A stretch of DNA of 22,908 bases from Methanobacteriota archaeon (GTDB lineage: Archaea; Thermoplasmatota; Thermoplasmata; RBG-16-68-12). Both the position numbers and the translations under genes were made by a program. The stretch covers positions 1-22,908 of the forward strand of contig VBMC01000082.1 of assembly GCA_005879015.1 (NCBI GenBank), in the 5' to 3' direction. This document shows, in pieces, positions 1 through 7,100 of the stretch (within the stretch, counting starts at the first letter, position 1; every line of letters begins with the position of its first letter). The notes beneath the pieces are model-generated. The model saw nothing but the letters and a program-made list of their open reading frames with translations, was not told where the DNA came from and made no database searches.

Positions 1-2
1 GA

Positions 3-536
3 GAGGGCGGCCAAGTGACCGCGGGGAATGCGTCCCAGCTGAGCGACGGCGCCGCGGCGATGGTCGTCATGTCGGAGAAGGCCGCCGACCGGCACGGCGT
101 GACGCCGCTCGCGCGCGTCGTCGACTATGGCACGGTCGGCGTGAAACCGGAGCTGGTCATGGAGGCGCCGATCGCCGGCGTCCGCAAGCTTCTGAAAAAG
201 ACGGGCCTTTCGATTGACGATATCGACCTGTTCGAGCATAATGAAGCGTATGCCGCTGCAAGCGTCACCGTCATGCGCGAGCTCGGAATTCCGTACGAGA
301 AGTTCAATGTGAACGGTGGGGCGGTGGCCCTCGGACATCCGATCGGCTGCAGCGGCGCGCGCGTCTTGACGACGCTCGCCTACGCGATGAAGGACCGCGG
401 CGCCAAGCGCGGTCTCGCGACCCTCTGCACGGGAATGCCGTGGCCCTCGGCTTCAAGCGAAGGCGGAGGAGCATCGGTTTGTTCCTCATCCTGCTCGTCG
501 TGGGCACCTTCGCTTACGTGGTCTTTGCTTCCGTAG
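3..536 (+). CDS. Thiolase (acetyl-CoA C-acyltransferase family), 3' part, frame disrupted near C-terminus
   Basis: C-terminal part of a thiolase; the 5' end lies outside the window and the frame is open from base 3. Thiolases condense or cleave acyl-CoA and acetyl-CoA in beta-oxidation or mevalonate supply. Visible family motifs are VTAGNAS near the left edge, HNEAYA (bases 235-252), the catalytic-histidine segment GGAVALGHPIG (bases 315-347) and the final cysteine segment RGLATLC (to about base 428). After this cysteine the family normally has a glycine run and then NAVAL. Here the frame yields CTGMPWPSAS and runs on to 536 with no likeness to thiolases, while GNAVAL appears in the frame that starts at 431. 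The simplest reading is a net loss of about 7 nt (or 1 nt) around 430-434. Whether this is a real mutation or an assembly error cannot be decided here. The family call is firm; the true end is unknown. Confidence 0.85.
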   Translation, partial: EGGQVTAGNASQLSDGAAAMVVMSEKAADRHGVTPLARVVDYGTVGVKPELVMEAPIAGVRKLLKKTGLSIDDIDLFEHNEAYAAASVTVMRELGIPYEKFNVNGGAVALGHPIGCSGARVLTTLAYAMKDRGAKRGLATLCTGMPWPSASSEGGGASVCSSSCSSWAPSLTWSLLP

Positions 537-934
537 CCCGTCTCTTCCTGGGAGCCGCGGGCTTCTTTTTGGTGACCGCGGTCGTGGTGGTCCTGCTCAT
601 TCCTCCCTATCTCCATGTGCACCGAATTCACAAGAAAGCGCAGAAGCACGCCGTCCTCTACCGGCCTCGGCCCGAGAAAATGCCGGGTCACATGGCACCG
701 AGCCACCTGGAAGCCGAGGTCCTCGCCTCGTTCATCCTGGGGGCTTCTACGGTGGTCTTCCTTGTCGTGGGAGCAGCGGCCAGGATCGGGTCGAGCCTCG
801 GTGGCTATTCAGACCTCGGACTTTACGCAGCGGGTCTCGTGCTCACGTGGGTTGCGACGGCCGTGGTTCGGATGTGGTTCTGGACGAGATGGATCGCTTA
901 TGATCCGTACGATCCGGACGGCTCCTTCCCCTGA
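440..934 (+). CDS. Putative four-helix membrane protein
   Basis: 164-residue protein from a GTG start, of no family I recognise. The N-terminus is strongly basic (KRRRR), followed by hydrophobic stretches at about residues 12-36, 38-60, 94-120 and 128-150, so four membrane helices with a basic N-terminus on the cytoplasmic side are likely. A basic, polar loop (about 62-93) separates the two helix pairs. The start overlaps the thiolase reading region by about 100 nt. The first codons also match the end expected of the thiolase (NAVAL in this frame from 434), so the N-terminus may belong to the thiolase, and a TTG at 479 is an alternative start. No ribosome binding site is evident. That this is coding is supported by the hydrophobicity pattern; its function is unknown. 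Confidence 0.6.
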   Translation: MALGFKRRRRSIGLFLILLVVGTFAYVVFASVARLFLGAAGFFLVTAVVVVLLIPPYLHVHRIHKKAQKHAVLYRPRPEKMPGHMAPSHLEAEVLASFILGASTVVFLVVGAAARIGSSLGGYSDLGLYAAGLVLTWVATAVVRMWFWTRWIAYDPYDPDGSFP

Positions 935-951
935 GGGCGGACGACCGAGAA

Positions 952-959
952 CCTATATC
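952..959 (+). promoter_or_regulatory. TATA-like box of the pirin-like gene
   Basis: CCTATATC lies about 32 nt upstream of the GTG start at 988, with no Shine-Dalgarno sequence between. The spacing fits a leaderless or very short-leader archaeal transcript. Confidence 0.5.
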
Positions 960-987
960 TGACGCCCGCCTGACCCTTCTCGATCAA

Positions 988-1722
988 GTGACAGATGGTG
1001 GAGAGGGTCCCCTGACACCAGCTAGAGAGCCTCGGGAACTCACGATTGTCCATGGGGAGATTGACGCCTCCGACACGACGGCCCATCTTCTTTTCCCGAC
1101 CCGCGACGAGCAACCCTTTCTCCCGTTCCAGCGCTTCGCGGAGAGCATGGCGACCTCGCGAAGGAAAGGCGAGATGCACCCGCATCTCGGACAGGAAGTC
1201 ATCCAGTACGTCCTCGAAGGATACATCGACCATGAGGACGGCTCGGGGAATCATACCAGCCTGACGGAAGGATCGCTCCTCGTCCTCACGGCGCGAGACG
1301 AGGTCCAGCACGCGCTACGGATGGAACGAGGGCGAACGGCCCGATGGCTTTCCATCGTCGTGCGTCTGCCTGTGACGACCGAAGCTCCCTCGACCTCGCT
1401 CCAGATCCTGACGGCGACTCGCCCACCTGTGGGCTCGGACGGGACGGTCCGCACATCTCTCGTCGGCTCGAACGGGCCTGCCCGCACTTCGTCCGGTCTC
1501 GAGCTCATCGACATCGGGTTCGCGAAAGAAGCCACGGCGTTTCTCCGAGTGGGCCGGGACCGACGAGGCATCGCGTACGTGCTCAGCGGGATTGGATCGG
1601 TCGAGAACCACGGCCTCGAGCCTGGTCACGGTGTGCTCCTCGAGAACATGTCGGGGCTATCGCTCCACGGCGACGCGGGCTACCGCGTCGCATTGGCCTC
1701 TGTACCGCGGCCTGTGGCGTGA
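988..1722 (+). CDS. Pirin-like bicupin protein
   Basis: 244 residues. The N-terminal half resembles the pirin cupin: a PFQRF segment (46-50), then HPHLGQEVIQYVLEG (64-78), HEDGSGNH (82-89) and a segment ending in ARWLSIVVRLP. Pirins are metal-binding bicupins; some oxidise quercetin and others act as regulators. Of the four usual metal ligands I see His64, His66 and His108. The fourth (Glu two residues after the third His) is Leu110, so metal binding or catalysis may be altered. A second, weaker beta-rich half (about 160-240) fits the C-terminal cupin. GTG is taken as start because the TATA-like box is about 32 nt upstream. It ends just before the ArsR-SRPBCC cassette on the same strand, but the palindromic operators in the 56-nt gap suggest separate control. 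Confidence 0.75.
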   Translation: MTDGGEGPLTPAREPRELTIVHGEIDASDTTAHLLFPTRDEQPFLPFQRFAESMATSRRKGEMHPHLGQEVIQYVLEGYIDHEDGSGNHTSLTEGSLLVLTARDEVQHALRMERGRTARWLSIVVRLPVTTEAPSTSLQILTATRPPVGSDGTVRTSLVGSNGPARTSSGLELIDIGFAKEATAFLRVGRDRRGIAYVLSGIGSVENHGLEPGHGVLLENMSGLSLHGDAGYRVALASVPRPVA

Positions 1723-1734
1723 AGGCCCGAATAC

Positions 1735-1750
1735 TTAACAAAAAGGTTAA
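1735..1750 (+). promoter_or_regulatory. Upstream operator half of a twin inverted repeat
   Basis: TTAACA-AAAA-GGTTAA, an inverted repeat with one mismatch and a 4-nt centre. It shares arm sequence, arm length and spacer length with the site at 1771-1786, and the two are 36 bp apart. It lies just upstream of the TATA-like box of the ArsR gene, a position compatible with repressor binding. Confidence 0.65.
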
Positions 1751-1755
1751 ATATT
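1748..1755 (+). promoter_or_regulatory. TATA-like box of the ArsR-SRPBCC cassette
   Basis: TAAATATT sits between the two inverted repeats and about 27 nt upstream of the ATG at 1779, so transcription should begin at or next to the start codon (leaderless). Confidence 0.6.
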
Positions 1756-1770
1756 GACCTTGCTTATCGA

Positions 1771-1786
1771 TTAACCAGATGGTTAA
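1771..1786 (+). promoter_or_regulatory. Downstream operator, perfect inverted repeat over the ArsR start codon
   Basis: TTAACC-AGAT-GGTTAA has perfect 6-bp arms and a 4-nt centre; the ATG at 1779 begins inside the centre. It overlaps the expected transcription start. ArsR-family dimers bind inverted repeats of about this size, so self-repression is the likely function (inference). Confidence 0.7.
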
Positions 1787-2156
1787 ACGAGGAACGGTCG
1801 CCTTGGACCTTGATGCGATCTTCTCGGCTCTGTCCCATCCAATCCGGCGCGCGATGCTCGAGCAACTCGCTGGAGGCGATGCCACGGTCAGCGAGCTGGC
1901 CCGGCCCCATGGTGTAAGCCTGCCGGCCATCTCGAGGCACCTTCGCGTCCTCGAAGCGGCGGGACTGCTGAAGGAAGAGCCGGACGGTCGAGTCCGTCGT
2001 TGCCAGATTGACGCTGCGCCGCTCAGCGCGGCGTTCGGTTGGCTGACGCGCTACCGCGTCCTATGGGAGGACCGTTTCGCTCGATTGGCCGAACACCTGG
2101 AGGAAACCCGCAAGAAAGAACGAAAGGAGGAACGAAAACATGCCCACAATAGGTAA
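1779..2156 (+). CDS. ArsR-family winged-helix transcriptional repressor
   Basis: 125 residues. The core has the ArsR signature: FSALSHPIRRAMLEQLAGG (14-32), VSELARPHGVSLPAISRHLRVLEAAGLL (37-64) with the recognition helix in the SLPAISRHL part, and the wing EEPDGRVRRCQI (66-77). The usual metal-binding cysteine motif (CxC) of arsenic/cadmium sensors is absent, so metal sensing is not supported. Members of this subgroup commonly precede SRPBCC/AHSA1 genes, as here: the next gene begins 17 nt before this one stops. The very basic C-terminal tail (RKKERKEERKHAHNR) is partly the coding of the next gene's Shine-Dalgarno. Two matching inverted repeats flank the promoter, implying autorepression. The pair is common in bacteria, so bacterial origin is possible but not shown. 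Confidence 0.85.
   Translation: MVKRGTVALDLDAIFSALSHPIRRAMLEQLAGGDATVSELARPHGVSLPAISRHLRVLEAAGLLKEEPDGRVRRCQIDAAPLSAAFGWLTRYRVLWEDRFARLAEHLEETRKKERKEERKHAHNR
2123..2130 (+). promoter_or_regulatory. Strong Shine-Dalgarno of the SRPBCC gene
   Basis: AAAGGAGG lies 9 nt before the ATG at 2140, inside the end of the ArsR gene. Internal genes of this operon therefore use a ribosome binding site while the first appears leaderless. Confidence 0.7.
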
Positions 2157-3126
2157 ACCTGAGAGAACGTCGAAACGAGAGCTCGTGAGCACGCACGTCT
2201 TCGATGCGCCTCGCGAGCTGGTGTGGAAGGCGTGGACGAATCCGAAGCTGATCCCTCGTTGGTGGGGGCCGAGGAAATACTCCACGGTCGTGGAGAAGAT
2301 GGACGTCCGACCTGGTGGGACCTGGCGATTCGTCCAACGGGACGCCGACGGGAACGAGTTCGGTTTCAACGGGGAGTACCGGGAAGTTGTGCCTCTCGAA
2401 CGAATCGTCGAAACTTTCGAATTCGAGGGGATGCCGGGACACGTCCTCGTCGAGAGCGCCGTGTTCGAGGAGATCCGGGGCAAGACGAAAGTCACACAGA
2501 AATCCGTCTTCGCGACGGTTGAGGACCTCGAAGGGATGCTCGCCTCCGGGATGGAGGAAGGGGCCCGCGAGACGATCGAGCGCTTCGCCGAATTGGTGGA
2601 GGAACCGAAGAAGAGGGACGCGCGGCCGAAGAAGGAGCAAGCGAGAGGTCGTGCTCAGAAGAACGAGCTCGTCATCACGAGGACCTTCGACGCACCGCCC
2701 GAACGCGTGTGGAAAGCCCTCACGGACCCGCGTGAAATGAAGCTGTGGTGGGGCCCGAAAGGATTCACGGCCCCCTTCATCTCCGTCGACTTGCGGGTCG
2801 GAGGCGTCTTCCGGTACTGCATGCGGTCGCCGGAGGGCAAGGACTACTGGGGCACCGGTGTATATCGCGAAATCGTCCCCGGGAGGCGAATTGTCTACAC
2901 GGACAGCTTTGCTGATGAGAAGGGAAACGTGGTGCCGGCGACGTATTACGGCATGGGCGCGGACCTCCCGCTGGAGATGCTCGTGACGTTGACCTTCGAG
3001 AAGGAGAAGGGCCAAACGAAGGTCACACTGCATCACGCAGGGATGCCGGCGGGGCCGGATCTCGAAGGGGCCACGCAAGGCTGGAACGAGATGTTCGACA
3101 AGCTGGTCAAACACCTCCAGGCCTGA
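2140..3126 (+). CDS. Tandem SRPBCC (AHSA1-like) double-domain protein
   Basis: 328 residues made of two SRPBCC/START-fold domains of the AHSA1 (activator of Hsp90 ATPase homologue) type. Domain 1 opens with VFDAPRELVWKAWTNP (20-35) and WWGP (41-44). Domain 2 repeats this as TFDAPPERVWKALTDP (182-197) and WWGP. The offset of about 162 residues shows an internal duplication. A charged Lys/Arg/Glu linker (about 153-175) joins the domains. These helix-grip folds form a hydrophobic pocket for lipids or aromatic ligands; no catalytic residue is recognisable. The usual family member has one domain of about 150 residues, so this is a fusion. The gene overlaps the ArsR gene by 17 nt and has a strong ribosome binding site, so it is co-transcribed with its repressor. 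A ligand-responsive stress or detoxification role is inference only. Confidence 0.88.
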   Translation: MPTIGKPERTSKRELVSTHVFDAPRELVWKAWTNPKLIPRWWGPRKYSTVVEKMDVRPGGTWRFVQRDADGNEFGFNGEYREVVPLERIVETFEFEGMPGHVLVESAVFEEIRGKTKVTQKSVFATVEDLEGMLASGMEEGARETIERFAELVEEPKKRDARPKKEQARGRAQKNELVITRTFDAPPERVWKALTDPREMKLWWGPKGFTAPFISVDLRVGGVFRYCMRSPEGKDYWGTGVYREIVPGRRIVYTDSFADEKGNVVPATYYGMGADLPLEMLVTLTFEKEKGQTKVTLHHAGMPAGPDLEGATQGWNEMFDKLVKHLQA

Positions 3127-3141
3127 ATCGCATGACCGAGA

Positions 3142-3183
3142 GGAACTCGCAGGTTCGGCCTCCGCGAGTTCCCTACTATTTTT
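3142..3183 (+). terminator. Hairpin plus T-run terminator after the ArsR-SRPBCC operon
   Basis: A perfect 9-bp stem, GGAACTCGC (3142-3150) with GCGAGTTCC (3164-3172), is extended inside by AGG/CCT around a TTCGG loop. CTACTATTTTT follows. It begins 16 nt after the SRPBCC stop codon. Confidence 0.7.
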
Positions 3184-3184
3184 C

Positions 3185-3216
3185 CAACTCGTTGATTAGA
3201 TGAAATAGTCGAGTTG
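3185..3216. repeat. Second inverted repeat in the convergent gap
   Basis: CAACTCG (3185-3191) pairs with CGAGTTG (3210-3216) across an 18-nt AT-rich loop, directly after the T-run of the preceding terminator. It shares AACTCG with that terminator's stem. The remaining gap to 3374 holds a palindrome CCGGAC-T-GTCCGG (3295-3307) but no gene that I can support. Confidence 0.45.
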
Positions 3217-3374
3217 TGGCAATGACTCGATTCCAACCCTGCAAACTCTCTTACGGTACTGAAATCCGGTCCAGCGAATTCTCCATCTCTTTCGCCGGAC
3301 TGTCCGGACTTAGGCACGGGTCGGCGCGGTCGTTCGCCGGGGAGGAGTGGCGAGTGAGTTTTCGGCGGCGGCGA

Positions 3375-3902
3375 CTATCGTTTGGAATGCGCTCGGACAA
3401 ACCTAAACAGTTCTTCCCGGTTCCTGACCCGTTCGTACGGAATCTGGTTCTGTTCTGCGAAAGACTGGAGCCAAGTTCGTGCCTTCTCGAAGTCGCTTCG
3501 GAGGTAGCCTGCACCGAAATAGATGTTGGATCCCGTTTTTTGCAAAACGCCAAGGTACTCCCGCCGACCGTCGTCGTACGTCAATGTAGCTACCACCGAC
3601 GTCGTTGCGGCGGTCTTCCCGAACGGACCCCATTGGATGCGGACCCCCCGCGGCGACAACAGAACCGTGTGACCGAGGAGAACCTCGGACAAGAGTCCCC
3701 CGATGACGAGGAAAGCGATTTCGACCCCAATCAAGGGGAACGGACGTGAGATCTCCTCGAGCTGAGGAACGATCCAGTCCAGCGCGACGAGGATACCCCC
3801 AGCGATAACGAGCGAAAGGAGGATGGTTCCATGGAAGACCCACCAGGGTAGCTGGGCGACGCTGTGTCGGAAGGTAAGCACATCGAGATCTGGGTCGGGC
3901 AT
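3375..3902 (-). CDS. Small membrane protein, two helices plus a beta-rich soluble domain
   Basis: 175 residues from the ATG at 3902; an in-frame TTG at 3932 would add ten residues. No family is recognised with certainty. Two hydrophobic segments form a hairpin at about residues 23-45 and 55-77. A soluble part follows (about 82-175) beginning LLSPRGVRIQWGPFG and ending in basic FVRAHSKR. Two N-terminal helices followed by a beta-rich domain with this kind of opening recall bacterial PH-like (bPH) membrane proteins, but this is only a shape-based suggestion. It is convergent with the SRPBCC gene. No promoter or ribosome binding site is clear. The hydrophobicity pattern and the ordinary composition of the soluble part argue for a real gene. 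Confidence 0.6.
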   Translation of the reverse strand: MPDPDLDVLTFRHSVAQLPWWVFHGTILLSLVIAGGILVALDWIVPQLEEISRPFPLIGVEIAFLVIGGLLSEVLLGHTVLLSPRGVRIQWGPFGKTAATTSVVATLTYDDGRREYLGVLQKTGSNIYFGAGYLRSDFEKARTWLQSFAEQNQIPYERVRNREELFRFVRAHSKR

Positions 3903-3932
3903 GCCTTGGACGCTTAACTCGCGCCCAAACAA

Positions 3933-4139
3933 CGAACTTCGCTAAGGCCCTTGCGGCAATTTGGTGCTGTTGTGCCAAAGCGTCCATTGGTCGCCCAAGC
4001 GGAGACTCTCCGGCGGTGTAGACCGTAACGGAAGTCCTTCCAAGTGGGGGTGTGCGTTGGGTTCGATGACCACCCCGCAAACTCTTTTAGGACCCCTTCC
4101 TATGCTCCGTGATTTCCGTCCCCACACGAGGCATTAGGC
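3933..4139. other. Divergent intergenic region upstream of the helicase
   Basis: About 200 nt between the minus-strand membrane protein and the helicase. It holds a TATA-like TTTTAG (4085-4090), a GAGG (4128-4131) 8 nt before the TTG used for the helicase, and a 6-bp inverted repeat GGGGTG/CACCCC (about 4045-4077). No gene is supported. Confidence 0.4.
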
Positions 4140-7100
4140 TTGCTACATAAGGTCCGCACCGCGGCGACGAAGGACGAAGTCTTGGGGCTCATGGAGCCGT
4201 TGGTCCGGGATTGGTTCCAATCGAAGTTCAAGGACCTCACCGAGCCACAGGCCTACGCCGTCCCCTTGATCCATGCGAGGAAGAGCGTGCTCGTCTCCTC
4301 ACCGACCGGGAGCGGGAAGACCCTCACCGCGTTCCTGTCGATCATCAACGAGCTGTACGCCAAGCAGCTGCGTGGCGAGCTCGAGGACCGAATCTATTGC
4401 CTGTACGTGTCCCCGTTAAAGGCCCTCGCAAACGACATCAACCGCAACCTCGAGGAGCCACTGCGAGAGCTCACGGAGCTCGCGCGCAAGGAGGGCAAGC
4501 CCGAACCGCTGGTCCGGGTCGGTGTCCGATCCGGGGACACGTCGCCCCAGGAACGCCAGAAACAGGTCCGTCGGCCGCCGCACATTTTCATCACGACGCC
4601 GGAGAGCATTGCGATCATCCTAAGCACGCCGAAGTTCCGCGAACACTTCGCGAAGGTCGAATGGGTCATCCTCGACGAGATTCACGAGGTCTGCTCTTCC
4701 AAACGCGGGTCCCTCCTCTCCATTTGTTTGGAGCGCCTACGGGAGCAGACCGGGCAAGATTTCGTCCGGATCGGTCTGAGCGCGACCATCGCCCCGATCG
4801 AAGAGGAGGCGAAGTTCCTCGCGGGGTTCGCGAACGGCAAGGTGCGCGACATGTACATCGTCGAGGTCGACACCCGGAAATCTCTCGATCTCGCGGTCCT
4901 GTGTCCCGTGCGCGACATCACGGCAGTCCCGATGGAGGTCGCGAACGCTCGGATGTACGACCTCCTCAGCGGCCTGATCGACGATCATCGGACGACCCTC
5001 ATCTTCACGAACACGCGGAGCGGGACGGAGCATGTCTCGTTCCGGCTCAAGGAGCGGGGCGTGGAGGACCTGGAGGCGCACCATGGCTCGCTGTCGAAGG
5101 TCACCCGCCTGGACGTGGAACAGAAGCTCAAAGAGGGGAAGCTCAAAGCCGCCGTCTCCTCGACGTCCCTCGAGCTGGGCATCGACATCGGGTACATCGA
5201 CCTCGTCGTCCAGATCGGCTCGCCGAAGTCCGTCGCGAAGGGACTCCAGCGGATCGGCCGGGCTGGTCATGCGTATGGCGAGACGGCGACCGGCCGCATG
5301 ATCGCCTTCGAACCGTGGGACCTGATGGAATGCGCGACCTTGGCGAAGGCCGCCTACGACAACCGGATCGATCGGGTGGAGATCCCTCACAATCCGCTCG
5401 ACGTGCTCGCCCAGGCGCTCGTCACGATGTCCCTCGAGAAGCGCTGGGGTGTCGATGAGGCGTTCGAACTCGCGCGACGATCGTACCCATTCCACGATCT
5501 CACGAAAAAGGATTTCCTCGCGGTGCTCGACTACCTGTCCTCCCGGAATCCGGACATCAAGGTGTTCGCGAAGATCTGGTTGGACGAGGAAGAAGCCCGG
5601 TTCGGGAAGAAGAAAGGAACCCGGATGATCTACTACACGAACGTCGGGACGATCCCGGAAGAGGGGACCTACCACGTCTTCTCGGAACGCGGCTCGCCGC
5701 TCGGGGAGCTGAGCGAGAAGTTCGTCGAGTATCTGAGTCCGAGCGACGTCTTCGTCCTCGGCGGGCGCACGTACCAGTTCGTCCGGGTCCGCGGGACCTC
5801 GGTGTACGTGAAGGATGCTTCCGGCCATAAGCCGACCGTCCCTTCTTGGACCGGCGAAATGCTCCCGCGGTCCTTCGACCTCTCGATCGCGGTCGGGGAA
5901 TTCCGCCGCGACCTCGCGGCGAAGATCGCGAAGGACGGGGAGGCTGCCGCCAAAGAATGGCTCCAGCAGGAGTACCGCACGGACACCGGATCCGCGCAGT
6001 CCCTTGTTTCCTACGTGCAAGAGCAGGTGGCGTTGATCCCGGACCTCCCGACCGACCGGCGTGTCCTCCTCGAAGGCTATATCGACGTGAAGGGGAACCG
6101 GAACGTGATCTTCCACTACCCCTTCGGACGGCGCGTGAACGACGCGCTCAGCCGTGCCTTTGCTTTCGCGGTCACGGAGACTCACCGGACCAACGTCCGC
6201 GTGAGCGTGACCGACGACAACTTCATGATCACGGTCCCGAAGCGTATCGAACTAAAGGGCCTCGCGAAACTGGTCACGAGCAAAAACCTCGAGGACCTCC
6301 TCCGCCGGGCGATCCGGAACACGGAGTTGTTCAAGCAGCGTTTCCGACACTGCGCGACGCGGTCCTTTATGATCCTCCGGAACTACAAGGGCCGCGAGGT
6401 CTCCATCGGACGGCAGCAGCTCCGGTCCCAGCGGGTCCTCGATTGGCTCCATGAGATCGTCGACTTCCCCGTGGTCAAGGAGACGTACAATGAGATCCTC
6501 CACGAGGTCATGGACCTCGACCACGCCCGCGAGATTCTCGGTCGGATTGAGGCAGGGGAAATCACGGTGGCGGAGAGCGACTTCGCTTCTCTGCCCTCGC
6601 CGTTCGCCCACAACGTCGTCCTGCAAGGCGTCTCGGACCTGGTCCTCATGGAGGACCGCTCCGCCCTCCTGCGGGAGCTGCACCGCAAGGTCCTGGAGCG
6701 CGTGATGCCCTCGGACCAGATCAGTTCGATCCAGTTCCAACCCGGAGAAATCGTCGAGTACTTCCGACGGAAGCTGCCGAAGGTGGCGCGGAAGGAAGAC
6801 ATCCTGTCGTACCTGGACCGCGTGGGCGACGCGAACCTACTGCAGGAGAAAGGTCGGAACGTGTTCGACGTCGCGACCGCGTCCTTCTCCGACGTCCGAA
6901 AATGGTCCGGTCAGCTCATGGACGACGGGCTTATCGAGAGCGTCTGGACCCCCCAGGGCATCCATTGGGCGCCGAAGGACCACGTACCGAACTACGTCTC
7001 GGTCTACGCGCAGCGGTCCCGCCTGAAGCCTCCGGAGGAGAAGGTTCTCTCCCTCCTCAAGGAAAAACCGCTCACCCACAAGGAACTCTTGCGGAAAACA

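Noticed and set aside
3216..3749. Plus-strand frame of 177 codons opposite the small membrane protein
   Set aside because: The minus-strand frame has coherent membrane helices; this one has none and no recognisable domain.
3985..4080. tRNA-like segment with GGTTCGATGACC and GCCCAAGCGG
   Set aside because: The T-arm does not pair in two of five positions and position 61 is not C; no acceptor stem could be found.
4737..6185. Long open frame of about 480 codons antisense to the helicase, and a similar one of 665 codons at 8139-10136
   Set aside because: Both are antisense to a clear helicase gene; high-GC codon bias makes long antisense frames common. The translations are Arg/Leu/His-rich without domains.
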